From positions 38,449,556-38,513,555 of the forward strand of contig OX638132.1 in the NCBI GenBank assembly GCA_951804985.1: 64,000 bases of DNA, written 5' to 3'. Both the position numbers and the translations under genes were made by a program. Positions 11,071 through 23,135 of this stretch are shown here, one piece after another. Positions within the stretch are counted from its first letter, which is position 1. Each line of letters starts with the position of its first letter. This DNA is from Dryomyza anilis. Taxonomy: Eukaryota; Arthropoda; Insecta; Diptera; Dryomyzidae. The notes under the pieces were generated by a model. The model did not search any database and was not told the DNA's origin. It saw nothing but the letters and a program-made list of their open reading frames with translations.

Positions 11071-13750
11071 AAATTTTTTTGTCTATGCTACATTTTTTTT
11101 TATTATTTTTCAGTCTCGTCTTTACCATAGACGTCTATACTTAATTTTACATGACGTGGAGTCTGCGCTTCTTTACCTCAAAAATGTTTGTGGATACCTC
11201 AATGAACGCAATTCAGAACAATAATAAATGCGTTTATTATGTTAATTTTCATATATACGAAAAATAGTTCATAAATAGAATAATTATTTTCATATATTTT
11301 ATGAACTGTGTCTCAATTAACGGCGTTCATTCCATTTATGAACAAAATATTTTCTGTATAAATTTCCAAAAAACTGTAAACGCATTTTTTTTTTCAATTT
11401 TCTGGACTAATTAAAATGTACCGACGAATACTGTTATTCTGATAGGTTTTTAAGATATTTGAATCTAAATTCGAAAAATATTTTTAGACGATTTTTTAGT
11501 ATTTTTAATCTAATAATAAATATGAAAATGATTACGGTTATGTAGTACATTGTCATTGTCTATCAACATTGTTTCTGTTAAACACTGTTAAAATTTAAAA
11601 TGCTTCTATATATTGTATATTATATATACTGAAAAATAGCCGTTTCTACCAGGGACGGATCCAGAAGTATGGCTTGGGAGCGCGATTGATTTTTTTTGCG
11701 CCTTTTTTCCAAATTTTTCTAAAATGCGCCCAAAATTTTATTTTGTATCCTTTTTTTCATCAAATACAGTAAATAATGAATTATAAACAACTTTACTTCT
11801 TTAAACCACTAGTTTTATTTGGTTAAAAAAGAAAAAAATAGGGTGCGATCGGATATGTGCTACCGTACAAAAATCGAAATCCGGTGCACCTACCTATTTG
11901 GTCATATAGGTATTCAAATGAAAGATAATAATGCCACTTTTGTAATTATATGGTTATTTTTATGATCTGATAACCATAGCGATTAGGATTTGTAATTATT
12001 TATGTAAAAAAATTAAAATGAAATACTGTTTGTTGAGAAAAATATTTAATTATTTATCAAAATGACGACGAAATTTAGAAATGAATAGGTAACGCTGAAA
12101 CGCTTTTTTTTAGAATTTTTTAGAAGTGGCAAGGTATATCGAACAAGCGCCTCAGCCGAAAATAAAAAATTTTAAAATATAAATACAAAAGTGTATAATA
12201 GACTCCTGAGTAAATATTTTTCATTTAGGTACCCACATTTTTATCTATATATTATTCGTGTTTAAAATGAACTCAGTTGCTAAAACAAAAACGGGTCCTG
12301 AGGTCACTGGGGTTATAGGACCATAAACATAATTTCATATTAAACGTGAGATCATTGCCTTTCATTTCAGTACTTACATGTTCATATAGGTAGGTGTATG
12401 AGTTTTCGATTTATCTAGGGTACCACAAGTCCGACCGCGCCCTAATTTAATCTGGGACCTAAACAAAGAGGATAGTTTGAAGAAAAAAATATTTCACTTT
12501 ATCCGAATTTTTGACTTTGATAAATATTAATCAAACTTTATTTATATTTCTCAAATATAATTATTAAAAAAAAATGTTAATCTTCACCGTCCTATAATAA
12601 AAATAAGGCAATGGTATCCCCTGTTTTATAGTGCCATCATTTCTTACAATGACTTTTTACATATAAATTTGAAAATTATTTTTGGTCTCTGATTTTAGGA
12701 AGGTATACATATCTCAGTACCCTTTGGAAACAAAATTCAATTTGTGTATCATATTAAAGGTGATCAATACCCACATCTCATTTAAAAACTACTTCGAATA
12801 TACACAATGTATTTTTAATGCTTATTTTCACTTTTCAAGTCAGGATATTTCGGAAACCATAAATCAAATTTTAATTTGATTTTTTTTTAAGTACAACATT
12901 TGTACCAAGTTTGATGTTTCACCTATTTTTTTTGTACCATTTATTCATGAAGTAACAGGTAATAGTTACTTGACCAATTATTAAACTTAGCAGATTTTTT
13001 TAATTTCAAAAAACTGAAAACGTAAAAATCGGACTATAAATCGTCGTTATAGAACTAAAAGTCATCAAATAAATGTTGTATCAATATCGATTTTATTGTA
13101 TTTTCAGCCATATACATTTCCATTCGAATAATCGCGTTTTTCTAAATTAACTAGTTTCTATTCGAATAATCGCGGTTATTCTAAATTTACTAGTTTTAAA
13201 GAAAAATAATACATATCCCTTTATACATTTTGAACTAAAATTATATGAGCAAAAATCCATAAGCAGCAATCCTAAGTAGAAATTTTAAATGTATTTTTCA
13301 GGTGAAAAAAAGTAAAATATTTAGATTTCAAGGGGTATCTAAAACAGTACGGAAAACCAAAATGTTGTTGAAGAGGGAATCAAGGATCAAGTTAATTTTT
13401 TCCAAAAACTTTTTTATTTGCTAATAACTTCTTCAATTATAATTTTAAACAATCATAACTTATAGCGCAGTGCCGATTGGACAGAGTACCAATTGGACAT
13501 ACTTAAAAATATTTTTTGTGAATATTTGATTTTTAATTAAAAAAATACACAAAAACATCTAAAACTAAAAATTATCGAATTTTCAAAAATGCTATTTGGA
13601 CGTATAGTTTTACAACGATGGCGCATTAGTATAGACAATTTAAAGTCAAATTAAAATTTAAAATCAATTAAATAAAAATTAATTTTGGGAAATTTAGCGC
13701 CTTTTTCTATAGTTTCCGCTCTTTTAAAAAGACCCAAAAATTCTGAATTC

Positions 13751-13805
13751 GAGAGAGCTCGGCCGAAGTTCTAAACAGGACGGTAGCGCCAAACTATTAT
13801 ATTAT
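13751..13805 (+). mobile_element. 3' stub of a SINE in the left arm
   Basis: Only the last ~55 bp of the SINE remain (GAGAGAGCTCGGCCGAAGTT to the ATT tail), joined directly to element E sequence. The right arm has the full-length SINE at the matching place, so the 5' part of the SINE and a few flanking bases were deleted here after the arms had duplicated. Confidence 0.9.
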
Positions 13806-14510
13806 TAGGCGCATTTTTATTTTGTGTTTTTTTAATGTTGCCACTTTTCTCTATATTTTGCGCTCTTTTAGAAAGGCGCAAAATTTATGTAAATTAGACT
13901 CCTTTTCCATTTTGTAATGTTTTGAAAATTTTGTAATGTTTTGAAAATTTTGTACGCCCTTTGAAGAGGCGCAATTTTATTCTTTTTTGAAAATTGTTCG
14001 CTTTTATCTATATTTAGCGTTTTTTTTTTAAAGGTGCAAAAATTCTGAATACTAAGCAAATTTTTCTCCTTTTTTTTTTGTTTGTTTGAAAATTTTGCGA
14101 CTTTCTCTATATTTTGCGCCCTTCTGTAGAGGTGCAAAAAATTTTGTAAATTAGGCGCATTTGCAATTTTATGCTTTTTTATTAATTTTGTTGCTTTATC
14201 TGTATATTACTCTTTTTAAAAAGGCGCAAAAATTCTGAATATTAGGCGCATTTTTTAATGTTATTTTGCGCCTTTCTGTTTATTTTGCGCTCTTTTAGAA
14301 AGGTGCAAAATTTCTGTAAATTATGCGCCATTCCATTTTGTGATGTTTTGAAAATTTGCGCCTTTCTCTTTATTTTTTGGCCTTCTGTAGAGGCTCAAAA
14401 ATTTTGTAAATTAGACGCATTTGGAATTTCTTTTTATTGTCCGCTCTCATAAAACGGCACACAATTCTGAATATTCATTTTGTGTTTATTTGAAAATTGG
14501 TTTGAAAAAT
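13806..14510. repeat. GGCGC minisatellite, left-arm copy
   Basis: Degenerate tandem units of about 90 bp in which GCGCC and GGCGC pentamers flank AT-rich spacers (AATTTTGCGCC, AAGGGCGCAAAATATAGAG and similar). The same array occurs at 19440-20112 and, longer, at 33800-34690. Confidence 0.85.
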
Positions 14511-14536
14511 TCAAAAGTGCGCCTTTTTATGCTTTA

Positions 14537-14625
14537 GATCAGTGGTTCCAAAACTTTTTGGTATCGTGACCCCCTTTTTAACTCTAATGTCTCCTGCGAC
14601 TCCTTTGAAATTATAAAATATGGAT
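14537..14625 (+). mobile_element. hAT-like terminus fragment (left arm)
   Basis: CAGTGGTTCCAAAACTTTTT followed by GTATCGTGACCCCC resembles the classic terminus of many hAT elements (CAGTGGTTCNCAA...GACCCCC). The opposite terminus was not found, so it is probably a truncated relic. The mirror copy is at about 19350-19440. Confidence 0.5.
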
Positions 14626-14659
14626 CATTTGTTTTAATCCATATATTTGAATTAATCCA

Positions 14660-15010
14660 TATACACTGTTCTTACACTGTTCCATAAATTGAGTGTTGTT
14701 GGATTTGACCGAAATAAAACTTATCATTTCTAGTAGAAAATCTGTCTACAGGTTTTAGTTTTTGTAGAAAATCAAAGAGTAACTTTGTCGAGAGAGTAAC
14801 TTTCCTGCGGGAAAAAGGTGTCAATTGGTCTAAAGCAACATATCACGTGACCGGTACCATTGGTACCGACTTAGGACAGGTTCTTGAAGACCAGTTCTGT
14901 GATAGATCTAAAGGTCTGCATGAGGATATGGATCGTGTCAATGCTAAATATGTCGCTAGCCGAGCGAAAAGGCACTAGGTGTCGCCATAGTCACATTATC
15001 ACAATTCTCT
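14660..15010 (+). repeat. Repeat family C, palindrome copy (left)
   Basis: Shares with 40812-41180 the phrases ACACTGTTCCA, AAACTTATCATTTCT, TTTTTGTAGAAAATCAAAGAG and TCGAGAGAGTAAC. Unknown class. The mirror copy in the right arm is at about 18965-19320. Confidence 0.6.
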
Positions 15011-15631
15011 TATTTCTCATATATATTTTTTTTAAATATAAGTTTGCATCGTTTTTGTTGTCTAAATTTAGAAAGAATGTTTTAAATTTCATCTTACTGA
15101 AATTTTTTTAATATTTTTAAATTTTTTTTATGAAATATTAGATTAGAATTCAGGAAAATTCACGCAGCGATACACAATTTCATACAGAAATAATGTAGTG
15201 GGGCTAGGTGCAAAAACTAACAAAATTCTTTGCATCTGATTCCCGCATTTTGAAGAAACTTAATAGGGAAAATATGCACTGTGTAATTTTATTGTGTTTA
15301 ACAATTGAGAATATTAAAAACTAATTTGAGATATTTCATTTTAAATTGAGATTATTCCAAATTAAATTGGGATTTTACAATTGATATTGAGAAAATTTCA
15401 ATAAAAATTAAATTTTCGAAATGGAATCGAGATTTTTAATTTGAAACAATTCCAAATTGAATTGAAATTTGAAATTAAAAAAATGCGATCTTACTTATGA
15501 AATGTTTTGAGAATGCTGAATCAATTATTTTCGATGGAAAGGATAGACTCTAATACTAATTTGAGTGATGTTAGTGAACAGTTTTGATGACTCACGTGTA
15601 ATGGTGGTCAGCATTACTAATAATTGTTAGG

Positions 15632-15763
15632 CCGAGTTGTGCGTGTTACATTTGTACGCAAAGTGGTCAATGCCGTTAATGCATGGTAAATGGTTAATGC
15701 AGTTTACCGGGGGACCTTTCGGCTTGTGGTCCAACTCACAAACCAATCGAGCCACCGACGCTA
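15632..15763 (-). mobile_element. Degenerate tRNA-like SINE, second family (left arm)
   Basis: On the minus strand it reads GTAGCGTCGGTGGCTCGATT, then GTTGGACCACAAGCCGAAAG and, after a shortened body, ACACGCACAACTCGGCC. It is clearly related to the main SINE, but its box B is lost and its body differs (GCATTAACGGCATTGACCAC). The mirror copy is at 18196-18345. Confidence 0.7.
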
Positions 15764-16104
15764 CAGTATTACCTACTACCAAACATAATTTTGTTGAAAT
15801 TATCTGTGCCAAAGTATGTCTCTTAGATAGTTCCAATTACGAATTTGATTCGGCAAATATGAACAAAACTGCAGTTTACCGGACAACTAATACAAAAAAG
15901 GTTCACGTTCCTTTAAATTGGAACTTTTTTCGACGAATCTATTCCAATTGGTATACTGACATATACATCATTGGAATGCTTCACATCCATAAGCGAGGAT
16001 CACATATATCCATTCAATGGAAAAAATTCACCCAAAATAAGTTCCAATGACGCACTTGGATACTTTGCAATCATACTGGAACAGATTCACTCAAAAACGT
16101 TTTT

Positions 16105-16310
16105 TATACCCTACAACTATGAGGTACAGGGTATATTAACTTTGTGCAGATATTGAAACACCCCTTAGGAGGCGTGGCCGGTATGGAAGAGTATATATAT
16201 TCTTGATCAGCATCACTATCCTATCATATCGTTTAGCTATGTCCGCCTGTCTCTCTATCCGTCTGCCTGTCTCTCTTGCTGTCCGTATACAAAGACACTT
16301 GAGAAATACA
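16105..16310 (-). repeat. Repeat A, 3' part only (inner end of left arm)
   Basis: Minus-strand 3' end of family A: TATACCCTACAACTATGAGG, GGAGGCGTGGCCGGTATGGA and TTCTTGATCAGCATCACTA, then GTCCGCCTGTCTCTC. It stops abruptly at 16310, exactly where symmetry with the right arm ends. Confidence 0.88.
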
Positions 16311-17691
16311 GCGAGTTCGTTGGCCCTTTTAAATGATTCTGAAGTGACGAAACAAATATTTTTTTCGCAATTTGATCCTCTGGTACCCCATAAAAATCAA
16401 TAACTGTCCGCCGCAACTCGTTTCAACATGTACTTTTTTGGATAGTGCGAAAAATGCACCAAGAATAAAAAATAAAATGATACTTCTATGCGCAATAATG
16501 ATCTATGTGTGATCGAAGTAAAACATGAAAACCAATTTCGTCTGCTTCTTACTTACTGACACACTTTTGTCAAGAAAGTGCAAAAACTTTTTCATTCCAG
16601 TGATTGGCTAATGGATAATAGACTGAAACGACGCTCGTCATAGCCATCATTACAAATGCTGCTTGTATTTTTGGACAAATTATAAGGAATTGCTGTTTAA
16701 CAACTGATCGAATTTACTTCAAATTTTGACAACAAATTATACGAAATGGACAATGTTTACGGACTCTTAATTATGATAATGATTAGATATATAATTGTAT
16801 TTTTCTATGATCGATGTCGTATGGACCAAATTTAAGAAAGTAACTCTTTGTTGTTGAAAGTATCACAACTAGAAAGGACAGAAAATCTAAAGATGCATGT
16901 TTGAAATCTATGGCTACATTCAGAACACTTCAATGTTAATATAATATTAATTTTAAGTTATTTTGTAAATTGGCAGTTAAGGTAGCGATGCATTAATTAA
17001 CAGTGAGCGATACTGAACAGCTCCGCAATTATTGAATGTTTTAAATACAGCCAGTGCATCGATACAATCAAAATAATTCGAATGCATTTAATGATGTCCA
17101 TTAGGGAAAAGTTTATTAGAAAAACGAGTTGGGAAAGTTAGGTCACATGGGTAAATTCGGTCACATGGGACGGACTTTTATAGTCTGTCGGGCCCGACTA
17201 TAGAATACCCTACACCTTTGGTGGGGATATTATTGTGGGATATTTAATTGTATACCTTAATTTTAAAATTCTTAAATACACTGAACCCCATCAACCTCAG
17301 AATATTATTCACATATCAGATATGTACATGTTATATCCCCATAATTTAAAAATTGATATACAATTTATTAAAATTAAATAAAAGTGGGCGGAACACGCCT
17401 ATATTTAACATTTTGTAAGGCGACAACCCGGGAAATAATGTAAAAAAAATGTGGGCATATCAGGCCCATTTTTTGTACCACATATTTTTAGGTGAATTCT
17501 AATAAAATTTTAAATACAATAAAATTTTAATTTTATAACTATATCTTGAATACTTTTCGATGTACTAAAGTGTTATATAAAAGTGACTTGTATGGGAGGT
17601 GGGCGTGTCTGTTGCCCGATTTGACTCATTTTCAAACTCAGTTCCTACTTTTGGCTAAAACATATTGTGACCAAATTTCATCGCATTCTGA
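16311..17691. other. Spacer of the giant inverted repeat
   Basis: Unique sequence of 1.38 kb between the arms. It begins with a segment shared with 5101-5200 (AAATGATTCTGAAGTGACGA). At about 16965-17030 it contains a segment similar to 33720-33780 (TTTTGTAAATTGNCAGNTNAGGTAGCG-like). It ends with the 5' two-thirds of repeat A. No gene. Confidence 0.8.
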
Positions 17692-17898
17692 ACAGTATTT
17701 CTCAAGTGTCTTTGTATATGTACAGCAAGAGAGACAGGCAGACGGACAGAGAGACAGGCGGACATAGCTAAACGATATGATAGGATAGTGATGCTGATCA
17801 AGAATATATATACTCTTCCATACCGGCCACGCCTCCTAAGGGGTGTTTCAATATCTGCACAAAGTTAATATACCCTGTACCTCATAGTTGTAGGGTAT
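17125..17898 (+). repeat. Repeat A, full copy 1
   Basis: Begins CGAGTTGGGAAAGTTAGGTC, then CACATGGG, TATAGTCTGTCGGGCCCGAC and ATAGAATACCCTACACC. Toward the end it has GAGGTGGGCGTGTC, GACAGGCAGACGGACAG, TGATGCTGATCAAGAATATA and GTTGTAGGGTATAA. About 770 bp. The ATACCCTAC and GTAGGGTAT motifs lie inverted near the two sides. The palindrome boundary (17692) falls inside it. Related copies: 27170-27695 (minus), 30460-31214 and 35772-36576. Confidence 0.88.
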
Positions 17899-18195
17899 AA
17901 AAAACGTTTTTGAGTGAATCTGTTCCAGTATGATTGCAAAGTATCCAAGTGCGTCATTGGAACTTATTTTGGGTGAATTTTTTCCATTGAATGATGTATA
18001 TGTCAGTATACCAATTGGAATAGATTCGTCGAAAAAAGTTCCAATTTAAAGGAACGTGAACCTTTTTTGTATTAGTTGTCCGGTAAACTGCAGTTTTGTT
18101 CATATTTGCCGAATCAAATTCGTAATTGGAACTATCTAAGAGACATACTTTGGCACAGATAATTTCAACAAAATTATGTTTGGTAGTAGGTAATA

Positions 18196-18345
18196 CTGTA
18201 GCGTCGGTGGCTCGATTGGTTTGTGAGTTGGACCACAAGCCGAAAGGTCCCCCAGGCAAACTGCATTAACCATTTACCATGCATTAACGGCATTGACCAC
18301 TTTGCGTACAAATGTAACACGCACAACTCGGCCAAACAATTATTA
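18196..18345 (+). mobile_element. Degenerate tRNA-like SINE, second family (right arm)
   Basis: Mirror copy of 15632-15763: GTAGCGTCGGTGGCTCGATT through ACACGCACAACTCGGCC. It differs from the left copy near the CCCCNGG junction (GTCCCCCAGGCAAACTGC). Confidence 0.7.
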
Positions 18346-18964
18346 GTAATGCTGACCACCATTACATGTGAGTCATCAAAACTGTTCACTAACATCACTC
18401 AAATTAGTATTAGAGTCTATCATTTCCATCGAAAATAATTGATTCTGCATTCTCAAAATATTTCATAAGTAAGATCTCAATATCTTTTGCATTTTTTTAA
18501 TTTCAAATTTCAATTCAATTTGGAATTGTTTAAAATTAAAAATCTCGATTCCATTTCGAAATTTTAATTTTTATTGAAATTTTCTCAATATCAATTGTAA
18601 AATCCCAATTTAATTTGGAATAATCTCAATTTAATATGAAATATCTTAAATTAGTTATTAATATTCTCAATTGCTAAACACAATAAAATTACACAGTGCA
18701 TATTTTCCCTATTAAGTTTCTCCAAAATGCGGGCATCAGATGCAAAGAATTTTGTTAGTTTTTGCACCTAGCCCCACTACATTATTTCTGTATGAAATTG
18801 TTTATCGCTGCGTGAATTTTCCTGAATTCTAATCTAATATTTCATAAAAAAAATTTAAAAATATTAAAAAAATTTCAGTAAGATGAAATTTAAAACATTC
18901 TTTCTAAATTTAGACAACAAAAACGATGCAAACTTATATTTAAAAAAAATATATATGAGAAATT

Positions 18965-19320
18965 AGAGAATTGTGATAATGTGACTATGGCGACACCTAG
19001 TGCCTTTTCGCTCGGCTAGCGACATATTTAGCATTGACACGATCCATATCCTCATGCAGACCTTTAGATCTATCACAGAACTGGTCTTCAAAAACCTGTC
19101 CTTAGTCGGTACCAATGGTACCGGTCACGTGATATGTAGCTTTAGACCAATTGACACCTTTTTCCCGCAGGAAAGTTACTCTCTCGACAAAGTTACTCTT
19201 TGATTTTCTACAAAAACTAAAACCTGTAGACAGATTTTCTACTAGAAATGATAAGTTTTATTTCGGTCAAATCCAACAACACTCAATTTATGGAACAGTG
19301 TAAGAACAGTGTATATGGAT
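18965..19320 (-). repeat. Repeat family C, palindrome copy (right)
   Basis: Mirror of 14660-15010, with the same relation to the TIR-like element at 40812-41180. Confidence 0.6.
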
Positions 19321-19349
19321 TAATTCAAATATATGGATTAAAACAAATG

Positions 19350-19440
19350 ATCCATGTTTTATAATTTCAAAGGAGTCGCAGGAGACATTAGAGTTAAAAA
19401 GGGGGTCACGATACCAAAAAGTTTTGGAACCACTGATCTA
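19350..19440 (-). mobile_element. hAT-like terminus fragment (right arm)
   Basis: Mirror of 14537-14625. On the plus strand it ends GGGGGTCACGATACC ... GGAACCACTG at about 19437, directly beside the GGCGC minisatellite. Confidence 0.5.
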
Positions 19441-22400
19441 AAGCATAAAAAGGCGCACTTTTGAATTTTTCAAACAAATTTTCAAATAAACACAAAATGA
19501 ATATTCAGAATTGTGTGCCGTTTTATGAGAGCGGAAAATAAAAAGAAATTCCAAATGCGTCTAATTTACAAAATTTTTGAGCCTCTACAGAAGACCAAAA
19601 TATAAAGAGAAAGGCGCAAATTTTCAAAACATCACAAAATGGAAAGGCGCATAATTTACAGAAATGTTGCACCTTTCTAAAAGAGCGCAAAATAAACAGA
19701 AAGGCGCAAAATAACATTAAAAAATTCGCCTAATATTCAGAAGCAACAAAATTAATAAAAAGCATAAAATTGCAAATGCGCCTAATTTACAAAATTTTTT
19801 GCACCTCTACAGAAGGGCGCAAAATATAGAGAAAGTCGCAAAATTTTCAAACAAACAAAAAAAAAAGGAAAAAATTTGCTTAGTATTCAGAATTTTTGCA
19901 CCTTTAAAAAAAACGCTAAATATAGATAAAGGCGAACAATTTTCAAAAAAGAATAAAATTGCGCCTCTACAAAGGGCGTACAAAATTTTCAAAACATTAC
20001 AAAATTTTCAAAACATTACAAAATGGAAAAGGAGTCTAATTTACATAAATTTTGCGCCTTTCTAAAAGAGCGCAAAATATAGAGAAAAGTGGCAACATTA
20101 AAAAAACACAAAATAAAAATGCGCCTAAGAATATAATAGTTTGGCGCTACAGTCCTGTTTAGAACTTCGGCCGAGCTCTCTCACCATTTTGAGCTGTGCG
20201 TGTTATATTTGTACTAAAATTGGTAGGACCTACAGTTTATTGCCGAATCCGAACGGCGGGTGAGTGCTTTTCAAGGGCAATGTTTCACTCTCGTAGGTTT
20301 GCCATTTACTGCCGAGAGGTAGCGCGGTATAGAAAAATGTTTCTATGAAAAGATGTTGTTAGCCCCAGTCCAGGGTTGAACCGGGGACCTTTCGGCTCGC
20401 AGTCCAACGCACTAACCACTGAGCTACCGCGGCTACTAAAAATGCGCCTAATATTCAGAATTTTTGGGTCTTTTTAAAAGAGCGGAAACTATAGAAAAAG
20501 GCGCTAAATTTCCCAAAATTAATTTTTATTTAATTGATTTTAAATTTTAATTTGACTTTAAATTGTCTATACTAATGCGCCATCGTTGTAAAACTATACG
20601 TCCAAATAGCATTTTTGAAAATTCGATAATTTTTAGTTTTAGATGTTTTTGTGTATTTTTTTAATTAAAAATCAAATATTCACAAAAAATATTTTTAAGT
20701 ATGTCCAATTGGTACTCTGTCCAATCGGCACTGCGCTATAAGTTATGATTGTTTAAAATTATAATTGAAGAAGTTATTAGCAAATAAAAAAGTTTTTGGA
20801 AAAAATTAACTTGATCCTTGATTCCCTCTTCAACAACATTTTGGTTTTCCGTACTGTTTTATATACCCCTTGAAATCTAAATATTTTACTTTTTTTCACC
20901 TGAAAAATACATTTAAAATTTCTACTTAGGATTGCTGCTTATGGATTTTTGCTCATATAATTTTAGTTCAAAATGTATAAAGGGATATGTATTATTTTTC
21001 TTTAAAACTAGTAAATTTAGAATAACCGCGATTATTCGAATAGAAACTAGTTAATTTAGAAAAACGCGATTATTCGAATGGAAATGGAAATATGGCTGAA
21101 AATACAATAAAATCGATATTGATACAACATTTATTTGATGACTTTTAGTTCTATAACGACGATTTATAGTCCGATTTTTACGTTTTCAGTTTTTTGAAAT
21201 TAAAAAAATCTGCTAAGTTTAATAATTGGTCAAGTAACTATTACCTGTTACTTCATGAATAAATGGTACAAAAAAAATAGGTGAAACATCAAACTTGGTA
21301 CAAATGTTGTACTTAAAAAAAAATCAAATTAAAATAATTTTTGATTTATGGTTTCCGAAATATCCTGACTTGAAAAGTGAAAATAAGCATTAAAAATACA
21401 TTGTGTATATTCGAAGTAGTTTTTAAATGAGATGTGGGTATTGATCACCTTTAATATGATACACAAATTGAATTTTGTTTCCAAAGGGTACTGAGATATG
21501 TATACCTTCCTAAAATCAGAGACCAAAAATAATTTTCAAATTTATATGTAAAAAGTCATTGTAAGAAATGATGGCACTATAAAACAGGGGATACCATTGC
21601 CTTATTTTTATTATAGGACGGTGAAGATTAACATTTTTTTTTAATAATTATATTTGAGAAATATAAATAAAGTTTGATTAATATTTATCAAAGTCAAAAA
21701 TTCGGATAAAGTGAAATATTTTTTTCTTCAAACTATCCTCTTTGTTTAGGTCCCAGATTAAATTAGGGCGCGGTCGGACTTGTGGTACCCTAGATAAATC
21801 GAAAACTCATACACCTACCTATATGAACATGTAAGTACTGAAATGAAAGGCAATGATCTCACGTTTAATATGAAATTATGTTTATGGTCCTATAACCCCA
21901 GTGACCTCAGGACCCGTTTTTGTTTTAGCAACTGAGTTCATTTTAAACACGAATAATATATAGATAAAAATGTGGGTACCTAAATGAAAAATATTTACTC
22001 AGGAGTCTATTATACACTTTTGTATTTATATTTTAAAATTTTTTATTTTCGGCTGAGGCGCTTGTTCGATATACCTTGCCACTTCTAAAAAATTCTAAAA
22101 AAAAGCGTTTCAGCGTTACCTATTCATTTCTAAATTTCGTCGTCATTTTGATAAATAATTAAATATTTTTCTCAACAAACAGTATTTCATTTTAATTTTT
22201 TTACAACAATAATTACAAATCCTAATCGCTATGGTTATCAGATCATAAAAATAACCATATAATTACAAAAGTGGCATTATTATCTTTCATTTGAATACCT
22301 ATATGACCAAATAGGTAGGTGCACCGGATTTCGATTTTTGTACGGTAGCACATATCCGATCGCACCCTATTTTTTTCTTTTTTAACCAAATAAAACTAGT

Positions 22401-22563
22401 GGTTTAAAGAAGTAAAGTTTTTTATAATTCATTATTTACTGTATTTGATGAAAAAAAAGGATACAAAATAAAATTTTGGGCGCATTTTAGAAAAATTTGG
22501 AAAAAAGGCGCAAAAAAAATCAATCGCGCTCCCAAGCCATACTTCTGGATCCGTCCCTGGTAG
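19440..22563 (-). mobile_element. Repeat element E, copy 2 (in right arm)
   Basis: Reverse-complement copy of 11650-14510, ending at TCTGGATCCGTCCCTG. It contains the GGCGC minisatellite (19440-20112), a full SINE and the long AT-rich body. It lacks coding capacity. Confidence 0.6.
20127..20436 (-). mobile_element. tRNA-derived SINE, copy 3, with target duplication
   Basis: Full-length SINE in minus orientation (GGCTTGAACC-type box B is here GGTTCAACCC on the minus strand; start TAGCCGCGGTAGCTC). It is flanked by the direct repeat TAAAAATGCGCCT at 20114-20126 and 20437-20449, a 13-bp target-site duplication derived from the GGCGC minisatellite. The SINE therefore inserted into element E before the arm duplication. 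Confidence 0.93.
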
Positions 22564-23135
22564 AAACGGCTATTTTTCAGTAATTTCTAAAATATACAAT
22601 ATATAGAAGCATTTTAAATTTTAACAGTGTTTAACAGAAACAATGTTGATAGACAATGACAATGTACTACATAACCATAAATCATTTTCATATTTATTAT
22701 TAGATTAAAAATACTAAAAAATCGTCTAAAAATATTTTTCGAATTTAGATTCAAATATCTTAAAAACCTATCAGAATAACAGTATTCGTCGGTACATTTT
22801 AATTAGTCCCGAAAATTGAAAAAAAAAAATGCGTTTACAGTTTTTTGGAAATTTACACAGAAAATATTTTGTTCATAAATGGAATGAACGCCGTTAATTG
22901 AGACACGGTTCATAAAATATATGAAAATAATTATTCTATTTATGAACTATTTTTCGTATATATGAAAATTAACATAATAAACGCGTTTATTATTGTTCTG
23001 AATTGCGTTCATTGAGGTATCCACAAACATTTTTGAGGTAAAGCAGCGCAGACTCCACGTCATGTGAAATTAAGTATAGACGTCTATGGTAAAGACGAGA
23101 CTGAAAAATAATAAAAAAAAAATGTAGCATAGACA

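Larger units (their letters stand above)
11650..14510 (+). mobile_element. Repeat element E, copy 1 (in left arm)
   Basis: Starts CAGGGACGGATCCAGAAGTA, which resembles the CAGNGGCGGATCCAG termini of hAT-type transposons, and runs to an array of GGCGC-bearing repeats ending near 14510. Homologous copies lie at 19440-22563 (inverse orientation) and 33786-38298. No transposase reading frame exists. The far terminus is not hAT-like and the 8 bases before the start (GTTTCTAC) do not recur at the other end, so the class is tentative. Confidence 0.6.
11081..16310 (+). repeat. Left arm of a giant inverted repeat
   Basis: The outer end reads GTCTATGCTACATTTT and the inner end stops at CACTTGAGAAATA. 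Its reverse complement is found at 17692-23135. The arm carries, in order: a stretch with ATGAACTGTGTCTCAATTAACGG, repeat element E (11650-14510), a hAT-like terminus, a family C segment, a degenerate SINE and the tail of repeat A. The arms have the same order and very high similarity, but differ by substitutions and by indels: most of a SINE is missing here at 13751, and about 36 extra bases are present near 15970-16010. No protein gene is present. Confidence 0.95.
17692..23135 (-). repeat. Right arm of the giant inverted repeat
   Basis: Reverse-complement partner of 11081-16310, from AGTATTTCTCAAGTG (inner) to TGTAGCATAGACA (outer). It is about 210 bp longer, chiefly because it keeps a full SINE (20127-20436) of which the left arm has only the 3' stub. 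Beyond 23135 and before 11081 the sequences are unrelated. Confidence 0.95.

Noticed and set aside
11650..14510. Complete hAT transposon for element E
   Set aside because: Only one terminus looks hAT-like. No 8-bp target duplication or matching opposite terminus was found, so the class is left tentative.
11081..23135. Palindrome as a plain assembly mirror artefact
   Set aside because: The arms differ by a specific SINE deletion, a ~36-bp indel and scattered substitutions, so they are separate sequences.
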